Origin: Asticcacaulis sp. ZE23SCel15 | Lineage (GTDB): Bacteria > Pseudomonadota > Alphaproteobacteria > Caulobacterales > Caulobacteraceae | Direction: 5' to 3' | Assembly (NCBI RefSeq): GCF_030505395.1 | Contig: NZ_CP130044.1 | Location: forward strand, 1,163,001 to 1,227,000 | Length of the DNA stretch: 64,000 nucleotides | Part shown: piece after piece, positions 16,492 through 25,758 of the stretch | Numbering within the stretch: position 1 is the first letter of the stretch | Layout of the letters: every line of letters begins with the position of its first letter | Notes under the pieces: generated by a model | Told to the model about the DNA's origin: nothing | The model's database searches: none | The model's input: only the letters and a program-made list of their open reading frames with translations | Program-made: the position numbers and the translations under genes

Positions 16492-18060
16492 TTAAGTTTG
16501 CGCGGTTTTGGGTGTCCAGGTCACCAGCATCTGACGCAGGGCATTTATCTCGATCGGCTTGGTCAAAAAGTCGTTCATACCCGCCTGAAGACAGGCGCGC
16601 CGGTCTTCGTCATAGGCATTGGCGGTAAGGGCTACGACCGGGGTGGTAATGTTCATAGCCCTGATCTGCCGGGTGGCACCTAGTCCATCAATGCCGGGCA
16701 GGCCCAGATCCATAAACACAATATCGAAATTACGCTCAGGCAGGATGGCAATGGCGTCTTCGCCGGAGCAAACCCGTTCAACCAGACAGCCCTCCCGTTG
16801 CAGCAGGATTTTCGCCAGCAACGCGTTGACGGGGTTGTCCTCGACCAGAAGCACATGCGGTTCGCCGCTGATTTTTACCTCATTCGTGCCGGTGATGCGC
16901 TCATCGTCATCATTGGCGGGCCGTGTGGCCGTGCGATTAGGATTCTGGCTGTGTAGCGCTTCGATTTGTTCTTTGAGCGATTTCCGGCGCAGAGGTTTGA
17001 TGAGATAGCCTGCCCAGCCCAGTTCCCGCCATTGTGGGATCTCGGCGCGCTGCTCAGGTGTCAGCAGGATCAGGCAGCGCGGACCAGACGCAGTTATGGG
17101 CCCTTCGGTCATGTGGCTACGGTCAGCAAGGACTATGTTGGCCCCTTGCGTCGTGTCACTCAGCTGAATCTCGGTGCCATAGGCGCTCAGGTGGGCCTTT
17201 GCGCCCTCAAGCAGGCTTTGATTGGCTGACACCAGCGTAACCTCAGATGGCATATCTAGGCTGACGGCTTTTTTGCGCAAGCTGTAGGGGGCGCGAAACT
17301 CAACAGAAAAGGTTGAGCCGACACCCATTTCGCTGTCGAGGGTGAGCGTGCCGCCCATGGCCGCGACCAGTTTTTTGACGATCATCAACCCAAGGCCAGC
17401 GCCACCGTAACGGGCCGCATCGCGTTTGGGGTCAACCTGGCCATATTCCTCGAAAATGCGGGTGCGGGCCTCTATCGGAATACCGGGGCCGGTGTCGGTG
17501 ACACTAAACCGGATAAGTCCGGCGCGGGTCAGCCCGACATGAATAAGCACGCCGCCGGTGGTGGTGAATTTAAGCGCATTGCCAGCCAGATTGAACAGGA
17601 TCTGACGCAAACGGCCTTCGTCGGCCTGGATGGTTTCAAGCTGGGGATCAAGGCTCCAGACGATCTCAATGCCACCGCTATAGGCGCGCGGCGACAACAG
17701 CTCGGCCACCCCTTGCAGCAGGGGTTCCAGATCGACGCGCGTGGTTTCAAGCTCAATATGACCGGCATCAATGCGCGCATAATCCAGCAGGTCATTGACC
17801 ATCGACAGCAGATGTTCGCCGGAATCGCGGGCGGTGCGAATATAGGATTCCTGTTCCGCGCTGATGTCCGTGCGCGACAAAAGCGATAACATTCCCATGA
17901 CCCCATTGAGCGGCGTGCGGATTTCGTGGCTTAACAGCTTAAGGAAATCTTCGCGGCCTTTAAGGCGTTCTTCGGCGGCAAGCGTTTCGGCCAGCTTGGC
18001 TTCAAACTCATCCGCACTGAAATTTTGCGCACCTTGGTGAGCGGTCATAGACTCCCCCAT
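16492..18060 (-). CDS. Hybrid sensor histidine kinase/response regulator
   Basis: This 522-residue cytoplasmic protein has no membrane segment and no sensor domain. It has a short coiled head, HisKA with the H-box FLKLLSHEIRTPLNG (phospho-acceptor H near residue 46), HATPase_c with N-box (NLAGNALKF), G1 (DTGPGIP) and G2 (GGAGLGL), then two receiver-like domains. The first (about 275-370) is degenerate: its beta-1 acidic pair is missing (VTLVSANQS) although the lysine loop YLIKPLR remains. The second (about 400-515) is canonical, with LLVEDN, FMDLGLPGIDG and FLTKPI. An internal ATG at 18048 sits just after GGGGGAG and may be the true start. Input signal and target are unknown. Confidence 0.88.
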   Translation of the reverse strand: MGESMTAHQGAQNFSADEFEAKLAETLAAEERLKGREDFLKLLSHEIRTPLNGVMGMLSLLSRTDISAEQESYIRTARDSGEHLLSMVNDLLDYARIDAGHIELETTRVDLEPLLQGVAELLSPRAYSGGIEIVWSLDPQLETIQADEGRLRQILFNLAGNALKFTTTGGVLIHVGLTRAGLIRFSVTDTGPGIPIEARTRIFEEYGQVDPKRDAARYGGAGLGLMIVKKLVAAMGGTLTLDSEMGVGSTFSVEFRAPYSLRKKAVSLDMPSEVTLVSANQSLLEGAKAHLSAYGTEIQLSDTTQGANIVLADRSHMTEGPITASGPRCLILLTPEQRAEIPQWRELGWAGYLIKPLRRKSLKEQIEALHSQNPNRTATRPANDDDERITGTNEVKISGEPHVLLVEDNPVNALLAKILLQREGCLVERVCSGEDAIAILPERNFDIVFMDLGLPGIDGLGATRQIRAMNITTPVVALTANAYDEDRRACLQAGMNDFLTKPIEINALRQMLVTWTPKTAQT

Positions 18061-18101
18061 ACAGATAATTCTTACCCGGTCCTGATCTTAGACGTAAAAA
18101 G

Positions 18102-19682
18102 TTAATGTCCCGCCAAAAAACTCGCTGTTTTTGGTAGAGCTGTGGCTTGTGGGCCCTCGGTTTGTACGGTGCGACGATAAATCAGAGCTTCGGCCATGTG
18201 GCGACGCAGGATGGGTGTGGATATACCTGACATGGCGCTTTCCAGATCCGCAATGGTGCGCGCCAGTCGCACGCAGCGCGTCCAGCCGCGTGCCGACAGA
18301 CCTGATTGCTGTGCGGCTTGGGTGAGCAGGTCGCGGGCGGTGTTATCCAGCGGGCTAATGGCATCAAGACCCGCGCCGTAAGCTGTGGCATTAAGTGTGT
18401 TATCCGATGACAACCCAAGTTGCTCCGCGCGCCTGATTTGAGCTTCGCGGGCGGCCACCACGCGTGCGGCGACCTCTTTTGAGCCTTCTACCGGCGGGGG
18501 CAGGGCCATGTCGGCGGCCGTGACCGGCGGCACGTCGATTTGCAGGTCTATGCGGTCCATCAGCGGGCCGGACACCCGTCCCTGATAATCGCGCAGGCAT
18601 TTTGGGGCCTTGCCGCACGCGCCCTTACCGACACCGCCATAGCCGCAGCGGCAGGGGTTCATGGCGGCGACAAGCTGAACTCTGGCGGGGTATCTGATAT
18701 GGTTATTGGCCCGCGCCACGATGATTTCAGAGGTTTCCAGCGGTTGGCGCAGGGAATCCAGCGCCTGTGGCGAAAACTCCGGCAGTTCATCTAAAAAAAG
18801 CACGCCGTTGTGTGCGAGAGACACTTCGCCGGGTTTGGCGCGCATCCCCCCGCCGGTCAAGGCTGCCATGGACGCGGAATGATGGGGCGCGCGAAAGGGG
18901 CGGTCACGGGTCAGTTCGCCCTTATTCAACAGGCCTGCCATTGACCAGATTTGCGAGGTTTCCAGCAACTCGCGTGAGGTCAGGGGCGGCAATATGCCCG
19001 GCAGTCTTTGGGCCAGCATCGACTTGCCTGAGCCGGGCGGGCCGACAAACAACAGATTATGGCCGCCCGCCGCGGCGATTTCGAGCGCGCGTTTGGCCAG
19101 TTCCTGTCCCTTGACCTCATTGAGATCCATCGGTTTGGAAGGTAATGAAATTTCACCCGGTTCAGGCCGCGACAACAGGCTATGGCCCTTGAAATGGTTG
19201 ATAAGCGCAATCAGCGAACGTGGTGCCAAAATAGGCACATCACCCGCCCAGGCGGCTTCGCGGCCATTGTCTTCGGGGCAGATCAACCCCATGCCGAAAC
19301 TAGACGCGGCCATGGCAGCGGGCAGGGCACCGGTGATCGCACCGATGGAACCATCAAGTTTAAGCTCACCCACACAGACATAGCTGTCGAGCGCGTCCTG
19401 CGGGATAATGCCCATAACAGACATGAGCGCCAAAGCGATGGGCAGATCAAAGTGCGAGCCTTCCTTGGGCAGGTCGGCAGGCGCCAGATTGACGACGATA
19501 CGCTTGCCCGGCCAACCAAGGCCAAGGCCCGCAAAGGCCCCGCGTACCCGCTCACGGCTTTCGGCGACGGCCTTATCGCCCAGACCCACAATGGAAAAGG
19601 CCACCTGTCCGCCGGTGAGCTGGATTTCGGCTTCGACCCGTCGGGCCTCTGCCCCTTCAAAGGCAATGGTAGTTACGCGCAT
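18102..19682 (-). CDS. comM: ComM/YifB-family AAA+ ATPase
   Basis: ComM-type Mg-chelatase-like ATPases are hexameric DNA helicases that promote branch migration in natural transformation; in non-competent bacteria the role is less clear. The 526-residue protein has an N-terminal Lon-protease-like ChlI domain (about residues 20-170), an AAA+ module with Walker A GPPGSGKSMLAQ near 217 and Walker B GVLFLDELPEF near 295, a four-cysteine patch (PCRCGYG..CGKAPKC near 350) and a C-terminal Mg-chelatase domain. Length is normal. The gene follows gshB on the minus strand with a 169-base gap containing a perfect DnaA box. Confidence 0.93.
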   Translation of the reverse strand: MRVTTIAFEGAEARRVEAEIQLTGGQVAFSIVGLGDKAVAESRERVRGAFAGLGLGWPGKRIVVNLAPADLPKEGSHFDLPIALALMSVMGIIPQDALDSYVCVGELKLDGSIGAITGALPAAMAASSFGMGLICPEDNGREAAWAGDVPILAPRSLIALINHFKGHSLLSRPEPGEISLPSKPMDLNEVKGQELAKRALEIAAAGGHNLLFVGPPGSGKSMLAQRLPGILPPLTSRELLETSQIWSMAGLLNKGELTRDRPFRAPHHSASMAALTGGGMRAKPGEVSLAHNGVLFLDELPEFSPQALDSLRQPLETSEIIVARANNHIRYPARVQLVAAMNPCRCGYGGVGKGACGKAPKCLRDYQGRVSGPLMDRIDLQIDVPPVTAADMALPPPVEGSKEVAARVVAAREAQIRRAEQLGLSSDNTLNATAYGAGLDAISPLDNTARDLLTQAAQQSGLSARGWTRCVRLARTIADLESAMSGISTPILRRHMAEALIYRRTVQTEGPQATALPKTASFLAGH

Positions 19683-19738
19683 GCAGGAATGCCTTTTACG
19701 GAATAATTATGCGGGGAATGTGGAATCAAACGCAGAAC

Positions 19739-19747
19739 TTATCCACA
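19739..19747 (+). other. Perfect DnaA box
   Basis: TTATCCACA, the strong DnaA-box consensus, lies 57 bases upstream of the comM start codon. Only one copy was seen here, so it is not an origin. It may be a DnaA regulatory site for comM or chance. Confidence 0.4.
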
Positions 19748-19851
19748 GCTCAACATATTCTCAAAGACAAATCAAGAACAAAAAATGAACAAACGCGCAA
19801 TAAACCTATGCGCCGTTTAGGGCGTGTCCAATAGGTCTTACGGATAGCGAT

Positions 19852-20808
19852 TTAGGGTCTGCTGAGGAGGCGTTTCTGCTCTATGCGATCCCACAAAATG
19901 TCACCGGCATCAACCCCGTCAAACGCCTTAAGTTGCAACGCACCCGTGGGTGAGGTGACGTTGATTTCGGTCAGATAATCGCCGATGACATCAAGGCCCA
20001 CAAACATAAGGCCTTTTTCTTTGAGCACCGGCCCTACGGCAGCGCAGATGTCCAGATCACGTTTTGTTAATTGAACGGGTTCAGCCACGCCGCCGACGCG
20101 TAGGTTGGAGCGTACCGCATCTTTTGGGGGGACACGGTTGATCGCGCCTGCTACCTCACCATCGATCAGGATGATACGCTTGTCGCCAAGGCTGACGGCA
20201 GGGATGAACTTTTGCAGGACCAGCGGTTCCCGGCTGATTGAGGCGTGAAGTTCAATCAGGGCGTCGAGATTACGGTCACCGGCTTTGAGCTTGATGATGC
20301 CGGAACCGGCCGCGCCATGCAGGGGCTTTAGAATGACATCGCCATGCTTTTCGTGAAAGGCGTTAAGGGCGACCGGATCGGCACTGATCAGGGTCGGGGG
20401 CTGGAGGCCCTCAAAGGCGGTGGCGAACAGCTTTTCGGGGCAATCACGCACAGCGGTCGGATCATTGACCACCAGGGTTTGCGGGTGGATGCGATCGAGC
20501 AGGTAGGTGGCGGTGATATAGGCGATATCAAACGGCGGGTCCTGCCGCATCAGCACGACATCGATATCGGTGTGCAGGTTCAGGGTTTCATAATCACCGG
20601 CGGTGACATGATCGCCTTTGACGGCGCGCAGGGTAACTTTGCGGGCGCGGGCGAAAACCTTGCCGTCTTCGAGCGACAGATGGGCCACGTCATAAACCCA
20701 TAAGCTATGCCCACGGTTCTGAGCCGCCATCATCAGCAAAAACGTGGTGTCGGACGCGATATTGATGTTCTCAATCGGGTCCATCTGGATGGCGACGCGT
20801 AAGCTCAT
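19852..20808 (-). CDS. gshB: Glutathione synthetase
   Basis: GshB joins gamma-glutamylcysteine and glycine using ATP. The start is the ATG at 20808: it gives the family-typical N-terminus [16 protein letters not shown] and has AAAGG 7 to 8 bases upstream. The product is 318 residues, the usual length. The pre-ATP-grasp domain is followed by ATP-grasp segments: [14 protein letters not shown] at about residues 146-159 and the metal-binding [11 protein letters not shown] near 285. It is downstream of mscL but separated by a strong terminator, so it likely has its own promoter. Confidence 0.96.
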   Translation of the reverse strand: MSLRVAIQMDPIENINIASDTTFLLMMAAQNRGHSLWVYDVAHLSLEDGKVFARARKVTLRAVKGDHVTAGDYETLNLHTDIDVVLMRQDPPFDIAYITATYLLDRIHPQTLVVNDPTAVRDCPEKLFATAFEGLQPPTLISADPVALNAFHEKHGDVILKPLHGAAGSGIIKLKAGDRNLDALIELHASISREPLVLQKFIPAVSLGDKRIILIDGEVAGAINRVPPKDAVRSNLRVGGVAEPVQLTKRDLDICAAVGPVLKEKGLMFVGLDVIGDYLTEINVTSPTGALQLKAFDGVDAGDILWDRIEQKRLLSRP

Positions 20809-20864
20809 GGAAATACCTTTGAATTTGGCGCAGCCAATGCGCTCTAGCCGTATATAGGCCAATA

Positions 20865-20895
20865 AAAAGCCCGCGCAATAATGACGCGGGCTTTT
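20865..20895 (-). terminator. Rho-independent terminator of mscL
   Basis: AAAAGCCCGCG (20865-20875) pairs with CGCGGGCTTTT (20885-20895), an 11-base perfect stem with a 9-base loop. Read on the minus strand it ends in a T tract. It lies 25 bases beyond the mscL stop and is a convincing terminator. Confidence 0.88.
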
Positions 20896-20919
20896 AAATT
20901 TTATAGTCTCAGCCGGGGC

Positions 20920-21315
20920 TTACTTCTTTTTCAGTTCCGCCAGAATATCGGCCAGAAGTTCCTGTTCGGTAGGTCCTGCGACCACCGCAGGTGGCGGCGG
21001 GGGTGGCATCAGGCGGTTGATCGCCTTAACCACCATAAAGATGGCCGCGCCAATAATGACGAACTGGATCAGGGTGTTGATAAACAGGCCGTATGAGATG
21101 GCCACTTCCGCCACGTCACCGGCAGCCGGTTTCAAAACCAGCTTAAGTTCGGAGAAATCAACGCCGCCGGTCAGCATCCCGATCGGTGGCATGATGATAT
21201 TGTCAACCAGAGCCGTCACGATCTTACCGAACGCGCCGCCGATGACCACACCGACCGCCAGATCGATGACGTTGCCGCGCATAAGAAAGGTTTTGAATTC
21301 AGAGACAATGCTCAC
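20920..21315 (-). CDS. mscL: Large-conductance mechanosensitive channel
   Basis: MscL opens under membrane tension to release solutes during osmotic downshock. I take the GTG at 21315 as start: it is preceded by AAGGACG and gives [20 protein letters not shown], the usual MscL N-terminus. A longer frame back to 21363 would add 16 non-conserved residues. The product is 131 residues with two membrane helices (about 14-45 and 73-100) and a charged C-terminal helix ([10 protein letters not shown]). A proline-rich linker (PPPPPPAVV) precedes the terminal helix. It is upstream of gshB with a terminator between. Confidence 0.94.
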   Translation of the reverse strand: MSIVSEFKTFLMRGNVIDLAVGVVIGGAFGKIVTALVDNIIMPPIGMLTGGVDFSELKLVLKPAAGDVAEVAISYGLFINTLIQFVIIGAAIFMVVKAINRLMPPPPPPAVVAGPTEQELLADILAELKKK

Positions 21316-21394
21316 GATCTCGTCCTTATGGTTAATAAACGCTGGCCGCAAAAACCCGCTCACACAGGTTGGGTGCCGGGTTTAAAAATTAAAA

Positions 21395-21691
21395 TTACTC
21401 GTTGTCATCGCCACTCAGGTTCAGGCGCTCACGCAGTTCTTTGCCGCTTTTGAAAAAGGGCACATGCTTGGCGGGGACGTTGACGGATTCACCGGTGCGG
21501 GGGTTGCGGCCAACGCGGGCCGGGCGTGAACGCACCGACAGAGCGCCAAAACCACGCAGTTCGACGCGACCGCCTTTTTCGAGGGTCGAGATCATCGAGT
21601 CCAGAATCAGATTCACGACCCGCTCGACATCTTTTTGAGTCATATGCGGATATTCCGACGCCAGACGCTCAATGAGTTCGGACTTCAGCAT
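21395..21691 (-). CDS. ihfB: Integration host factor, beta subunit
   Basis: IHF bends DNA sharply as a heterodimer with IhfA and acts in transcription, recombination and replication control. The 98-residue protein matches the HU/IHF fold, with [11 protein letters not shown] at the start and the DNA-intercalating arm [15 protein letters not shown] at about residues 59-73. The position downstream of rpsA is the conserved alphaproteobacterial order aroA-cmk-rpsA-ihfB. A 301-base gap with two hairpins separates it from rpsA, so it likely has its own promoter. Confidence 0.95.
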   Translation of the reverse strand: MLKSELIERLASEYPHMTQKDVERVVNLILDSMISTLEKGGRVELRGFGALSVRSRPARVGRNPRTGESVNVPAKHVPFFKSGKELRERLNLSGDDNE

Positions 21692-21883
21692 TTACTCCCC
21701 CAAGAGTTTAAAGCAGATAATGGGTTAAACCAGCCAATGTAACCTTGAAGACGCGAGCATGATTTAAAACGAAAGGCAGTTCAAGGGGTTATTTAGTGTT
21801 AACGCTTATGTTACCGCTAACAAATGCAACGGCTGTGCGGTTTAAGCGATTATACCTTGGTAAAAAATATGGAAACCATAAAA

Positions 21884-21935
21884 AAGCTCCCGCATCCGGT
21901 ATCGGGTACGAAAACCCTATAGGATGCGGGAGCTT
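21884..21935 (-). terminator. Rho-independent terminator of rpsA
   Basis: AAGCTCCCGCATCC (21884-21897) pairs perfectly with GGATGCGGGAGCTT (21922-21935) across a 24-base loop. On the minus strand the stem is followed by a run of T residues. It is a strong terminator for rpsA. Confidence 0.88.
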
Positions 21936-21942
21936 AATTGGA

Positions 21943-21983
21943 TAATGCCGACAGAGCCGCGTAAGGCGGCCTTGTCGGCATTA
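21943..21983. repeat. Second inverted repeat after rpsA
   Basis: TAATGCCGACA (21943-21953) and TGTCGGCATTA (21973-21983) form an 11-base perfect stem with a 19-base loop. It lies 10 bases after the rpsA stop and just before the main terminator in the direction of transcription. It could protect the 3' end of the mRNA. Confidence 0.6.
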
Positions 21984-21992
21984 TATCAAGGA

Positions 21993-23687
21993 TTACTCCT
22001 TGGTGGCGCCGCGCAGAGCTGCACCCAGGATGTCGCCGAGCGAAGCGCCCGAGTCCTGAGAACCGTACTGCTCGATAGCCTGCTTTTCGTCGGCCATTTC
22101 AAGCGCCTTGATCGAAACGCTGACCTTGCGGGCCGCCTTATCGATGTTGGTCACCTGAGCGTCGATACGATCGCCGACAGCAAAGCGCTCAACGCGCTGC
22201 TCGTTGCGGTCGCGCGACAGGTCTGACTTACGCACGAAGGCGCTCATCGGGGCGCTGTCGTCGCCGAACTTGACTTCGATACCGCCCGTAGTGACTTCGG
22301 TGACGGTAACCGTCACGGTCTGGCCCTTACGGTAGGTGTCGCCGGTCATCGGATCTTCGGCCAGTTGCTTGATGCCGAGGCTGATGCGTTCCTTGTCGAC
22401 ATCAACGTCCAGAACCTTGGTCTTGACGACATCGCCCTTCTTGTACTTGGCGATGGCTTCTTCGCCGGCCACGTTCCAGTCGAGATCCGACAGGTGAACC
22501 ATGCCGTTGATGTCGTTTTCAAAGCCAACAAACAGACCAAATTCGGTCGCGTTCTTGACTTCACCTTCGATGGTCGAACCGATCGGGTGGGCCGAAACGA
22601 AGGCTTCCCATGGGTTTTCCTGAGCTTGCTTCAGGCCCAGAGACACGCGGCGCTTGGAGGCGTCAACTTCGAGGACGACCACGTCAACTTCTTGCGACGT
22701 CGAGACGATCTTGCCCGGATGGACGTTCTTCTTGGTCCACGACATTTCCGAAACGTGCACCAGACCTTCAACGCCCGATTCCAGCTCAACGAACGCGCCG
22801 TAGTCAGTGATGTTGGTGATGCGGCCGGAGAACTTACCGTTGACAGGATACTTAACGTCAACATTTTCCCACGGATCGGATTGCAGTTGCTTCATGCCGA
22901 GGCTGATGCGCTGGGTGTCCGGATTGATCTTGATGATCTGAACGCGAACCTGATCGCCAACCGCCAGGACTTGCGACGGATGCGACACGCGCTTCCACGA
23001 CATGTCGGTGACGTGCAGCAGGCCGTCAATGCCGCCGAGGTCAACGAACGCACCGTAATCGGTGATGTTCTTGACGACGCCGTCACGGATTTCGCCTTCG
23101 GCCAACTGACCGACCAGCTCAGTGCGTTGCTCTGCACGGGCTTCTTCGAGGATGGCACGACGCGATACGACGATATTGCCGCGCGGGCGGTCCATTTTCA
23201 GGATGGCGAAAGGCTGTTCCTTGCCCATAAGCGGGGCAACGTCGCGCACAGGGCGGATATCGACCTGAGAACCCGGCAGGAAGCCTGAAGCGCCGTCCAT
23301 ATCAACCGTAAAGCCGCCTTTGACACGACCCACGATCGTACCCATGACCGGCTCGCCCTTGTTGAAGATAACTTCGAGGCGGGTCCAGGCTTCTTCGCGG
23401 CGGGCTTTCTCGCGGCTGATGACCGCTTCGCCCATGGCGTTCTCGACGCGCTCAAGATAGACTTCGACATTGTCGCCGACCTTAAGTGCGGCGCCGGCTT
23501 CGGTCGAGCCAAACTCTTTCAGCGGGATACGGCCTTCGGTCTTCAGACCGACATCGACGATGACGAAGTCTTTTTCGACACCGACGACCAGACCGTGGAC
23601 GACCTGACCTTCAAGCATTTCGCGGCCATGAAGGCTTTCGTCGAGAAGGGCTGCGAAATCATCGCGGGAGGGATTATAATCGCTCAT
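21993..23687 (-). CDS. rpsA: 30S ribosomal protein S1
   Basis: S1 binds mRNA on the 30S subunit and helps initiation on structured messages. The 564-residue protein contains six S1 (OB-fold) repeats, seen from recurring segments such as VKNITDYGAFVDLGGIDGLLH, ITNITDYGAFVELESGVEGLVH and VKNATEFGLFVGFENDINGMVH spaced about 85 residues apart. Length is typical of alphaproteobacteria. Codon use is strongly biased, as expected for a highly expressed gene. cmk lies upstream after a 245-base gap in which no feature beyond a probable leader was recognised. Confidence 0.97.
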   Translation of the reverse strand: MSDYNPSRDDFAALLDESLHGREMLEGQVVHGLVVGVEKDFVIVDVGLKTEGRIPLKEFGSTEAGAALKVGDNVEVYLERVENAMGEAVISREKARREEAWTRLEVIFNKGEPVMGTIVGRVKGGFTVDMDGASGFLPGSQVDIRPVRDVAPLMGKEQPFAILKMDRPRGNIVVSRRAILEEARAEQRTELVGQLAEGEIRDGVVKNITDYGAFVDLGGIDGLLHVTDMSWKRVSHPSQVLAVGDQVRVQIIKINPDTQRISLGMKQLQSDPWENVDVKYPVNGKFSGRITNITDYGAFVELESGVEGLVHVSEMSWTKKNVHPGKIVSTSQEVDVVVLEVDASKRRVSLGLKQAQENPWEAFVSAHPIGSTIEGEVKNATEFGLFVGFENDINGMVHLSDLDWNVAGEEAIAKYKKGDVVKTKVLDVDVDKERISLGIKQLAEDPMTGDTYRKGQTVTVTVTEVTTGGIEVKFGDDSAPMSAFVRKSDLSRDRNEQRVERFAVGDRIDAQVTNIDKAARKVSVSIKALEMADEKQAIEQYGSQDSGASLGDILGAALRGATKE

Positions 23688-23932
23688 ATAGATTTTTGAC
23701 TTTGTTGGCGCATGTCTTGGGTGCGTTGATGGCCGACATCAGGGTATAAGGAAAACCTGAGTGGAGGCCTGAACCCGAAGGGGGCGGCTTTGGTTGGGGT
23801 TTGTTTTCGTTGAATTGGAGTTCCGGACGCGTAACATAACGGACTTAAATTGAAGCCGCAGGCCGAAAATGACCCTGAAATGAGCGACCGTAGTGATCCT
23901 TATAAGCGCAGCGCCGGGTAAATTTGAAAACG

Positions 23933-24571
23933 TCAGACGTTTCCACGGCGGGCCTTCACGATGGATCGCGCAGCTTCGATGGCCGCCTCTATATCTAAAT
24001 TAGTCGTATCAAGCAAGACCGCATCGCGGGCCATCTCCAGCGGGGCGCTGGAACGCGAGCTGTCGCGCTCATCGCGGATGCGGATATCGCTGAGCACATC
24101 CTCCAACGTCAGGGCCGAATTGGCCTTGATGAGTTGCAAAAAGCGGCGTTTGGCGCGGGTCTCAGGCTCGGCGGTCACAAACAGCTTAACGGTTGCATCG
24201 TGGGCGATGACCGTACCGATATCGCGGCCATCGAGCACGGCACCAGTGGATTGATGGGCAAAATCGATCTGGAACTGTTTCAAGGCAGCGCGCACTTCGG
24301 GGATGGCGGCGACGCGGCTGGCCCACTCACCGGCCTCACGTCCGCGCAAGGCATCGTCTTCGAGCAGGGTCGGGTGGATGAACTGCGCTGCCTCACCCAG
24401 AGCCTTGGTATCCTCCAGATCAAGACCGCGTTCGCGTGCCACATGACCGACCGCGCGGTACAGCAATCCGGTATCTAGAAACGGTAAGCCGTAATCGGCA
24501 GCAATCACCGAAGCCAGCGTGCCTTTGCCGGACGCCGCCGGGCCATCAAATGCGATCAGAAGAGGGGACAT
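23933..24571 (-). CDS. cmk: Cytidylate kinase
   Basis: Cmk phosphorylates CMP and dCMP using ATP. The 212-residue protein has the P-loop FDGPAASGKGTLA at about residues 8-20, the substrate-binding segment FLDTGLLYRAVG and a lid-region segment with RDERDSSRSSAPL near 165-177, as in the family. Length is normal. In many alphaproteobacteria aroA is directly upstream; here 1.2 kb of AT-rich sequence with two other genes separates them. Confidence 0.96.
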   Translation of the reverse strand: MSPLLIAFDGPAASGKGTLASVIAADYGLPFLDTGLLYRAVGHVARERGLDLEDTKALGEAAQFIHPTLLEDDALRGREAGEWASRVAAIPEVRAALKQFQIDFAHQSTGAVLDGRDIGTVIAHDATVKLFVTAEPETRAKRRFLQLIKANSALTLEDVLSDIRIRDERDSSRSSAPLEMARDAVLLDTTNLDIEAAIEAARSIVKARRGNV

Positions 24572-24658
24572 GTACTAAATTCCAGGAGGAAAATCTGGCG
24601 AATATGCAACGAAGAGGTGAATAAGCTTATCGGTGTCACGCTTAACACGTGACAGAGG

Positions 24659-24673
24659 TTAAACAATAGTTAA
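24659..24673 (+). promoter_or_regulatory. CtrA-type box TTAA-N7-TTAA
   Basis: TTAA-ACAATAG-TTAA matches the full CtrA site (TTAA-N7-TTAA) used by the Caulobacter cell-cycle regulator. It lies 37 bases upstream of the ATG of the plus-strand orphan at 24710 and 88 bases from the cmk start on the other strand. Functional use is an inference. Confidence 0.4.
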
Positions 24674-24709
24674 TGTAGAGGGGCTGCGGGGTAGGGCTGG
24701 GGGTGGACA

Positions 24710-25381
24710 ATGACCGGCGAATTTATGATGGGAGTTGGTGCAAGTTTTGGCATCGGTTTGGCGCTGGCCATTTTTTACTTTTCGGCCTCGCCAGAGTACC
24801 ACAAACGTAGGTTTGCGCGTGAAGCTGCCGGTAAACTGAAAGCCGAAATAAGAACTGTCCGTGAGGCGCTGGACGCTTATCATGTCGTCGTTAAACAATT
24901 CGTTGATGGCTATGGTACGGAAAATCCAGACCTGTCGCCACAGATTCCAGTGCTGCGTTTGTTGTTGGATAAGATCAAAACCAGCCCCACCTACATGGAA
25001 AATTGCGGACGTATTCGTGATCGAGCGGATGAAATAAGAATATTCCCGAACTATAAGGTTCTGCACGACAACGCTTACATGTCGATGATCATGCTGCATA
25101 GTCTGGTGAGCCTGTTGAAATGCTCAAAGACGTCAGGATTTATGCGCTCGACCAAGATGCTTGAGGAATATATCACCCATAAATCTCAGACCGGCCTGAA
25201 AAAAGTGATCATAGCCAACTTTGCGGACGATCTGGTCGAAGAAAGCGTATACAATGTAGTCAGTTCATTGGCTAATGAAAGCAAGGTTTTTGAGAGTTGT
25301 AAGCCTCTATTTGATGATTTGGAAATCAGCCTCGATAAGATTATAAAGCGCAATGGAATATTACTATTTACGCCGTGGTAA
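24710..25381 (+). CDS. Hypothetical single-pass membrane protein
   Basis: This 223-residue protein is not recognised. It has one N-terminal hydrophobic segment (about residues 5-25, GASFGIGLALAIFYFSA) followed by a positively charged stretch, so the rest is probably cytoplasmic and largely helical (for example FAREAAGKLKAEIRTVREAL). There is a SD-like GGGGGTGG just before the ATG and a CtrA-type box upstream. The base composition is more AT-rich than the neighbours, especially toward the 3' end. It lies alone on the plus strand between cmk and aroA and converges on a DUF2019-like gene. Signs point to acquired or fast-evolving DNA. No function is proposed. Confidence 0.7.
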   Translation: MTGEFMMGVGASFGIGLALAIFYFSASPEYHKRRFAREAAGKLKAEIRTVREALDAYHVVVKQFVDGYGTENPDLSPQIPVLRLLLDKIKTSPTYMENCGRIRDRADEIRIFPNYKVLHDNAYMSMIMLHSLVSLLKCSKTSGFMRSTKMLEEYITHKSQTGLKKVIIANFADDLVEESVYNVVSSLANESKVFESCKPLFDDLEISLDKIIKRNGILLFTPW

Positions 25382-25413
25382 TAGTGTAAATAATTTATAC
25401 AGTACATTTCCAA

Positions 25414-25758
25414 TCAAGGTATTTTCAAAACACCTCTATTCCATTCCGCAAGCGTTATTTTGGCGGAAAAACCAATTATTCCCGGTTCCTTTGAAACAGA
25501 TGATAACGTATGAATTGCCAATTTTTCGTCGATTGGTAGTGAGAATAAAGCTGCCCAAGTGCGAATAGATGAATTTTCATGAGATAGAAGCGGAAGAACC
25601 AGTTCTCTTTCTGGCCCGTACTTTAGGCGGTATTTGTGGACGACATTGATCAGCTTATCATAGCTCTGATTGGCCAGCGTGGAATTGCCAATCTCGCTGC
25701 CGTCTCCATGAGATCGTGCAGCACTAATAAAAGCATCACTGAATTCTGAGGCGTTCAT
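25414..25758 (-). CDS. DUF2019-like small protein
   Basis: This 114-residue protein resembles the DUF2019 family, small helical HEAT-like proteins of unknown function; the segment LVLPLLSHENSSIRTWAALF at about residues 53-72 is the family hallmark. It starts 12 bases after the aroA stop on the same strand and may be read through from aroA. Codon use is AT-rich. Some DUF2019-type proteins occur near toxin systems and have been suggested as immunity proteins, but no toxin is recognisable here. The family call is from pattern memory. Confidence 0.6.
   Translation of the reverse strand: MNASEFSDAFISAARSHGDGSEIGNSTLANQSYDKLINVVHKYRLKYGPERELVLPLLSHENSSIRTWAALFSLPIDEKLAIHTLSSVSKEPGIIGFSAKITLAEWNRGVLKIP

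Larger units (their letters stand above)
21692..21992. promoter_or_regulatory. rpsA-ihfB intergenic region
   Basis: This 301-base gap holds the rpsA terminator (21884-21935) and a second inverted repeat (21943-21983). The remainder is AT-rich with several TTAA and GTTAAC elements (for example TTATTTAGTGTTAACG near 21790), and probably contains the ihfB promoter. No open frame is supported. No exact TTAA-N7-TTAA box was found. Confidence 0.5.

Noticed and set aside
22365-23288. Long plus-strand open frame opposite rpsA
   Set aside because: It arises from the codon bias of rpsA; the protein is low in similarity to anything known and lacks a ribosome-binding site.
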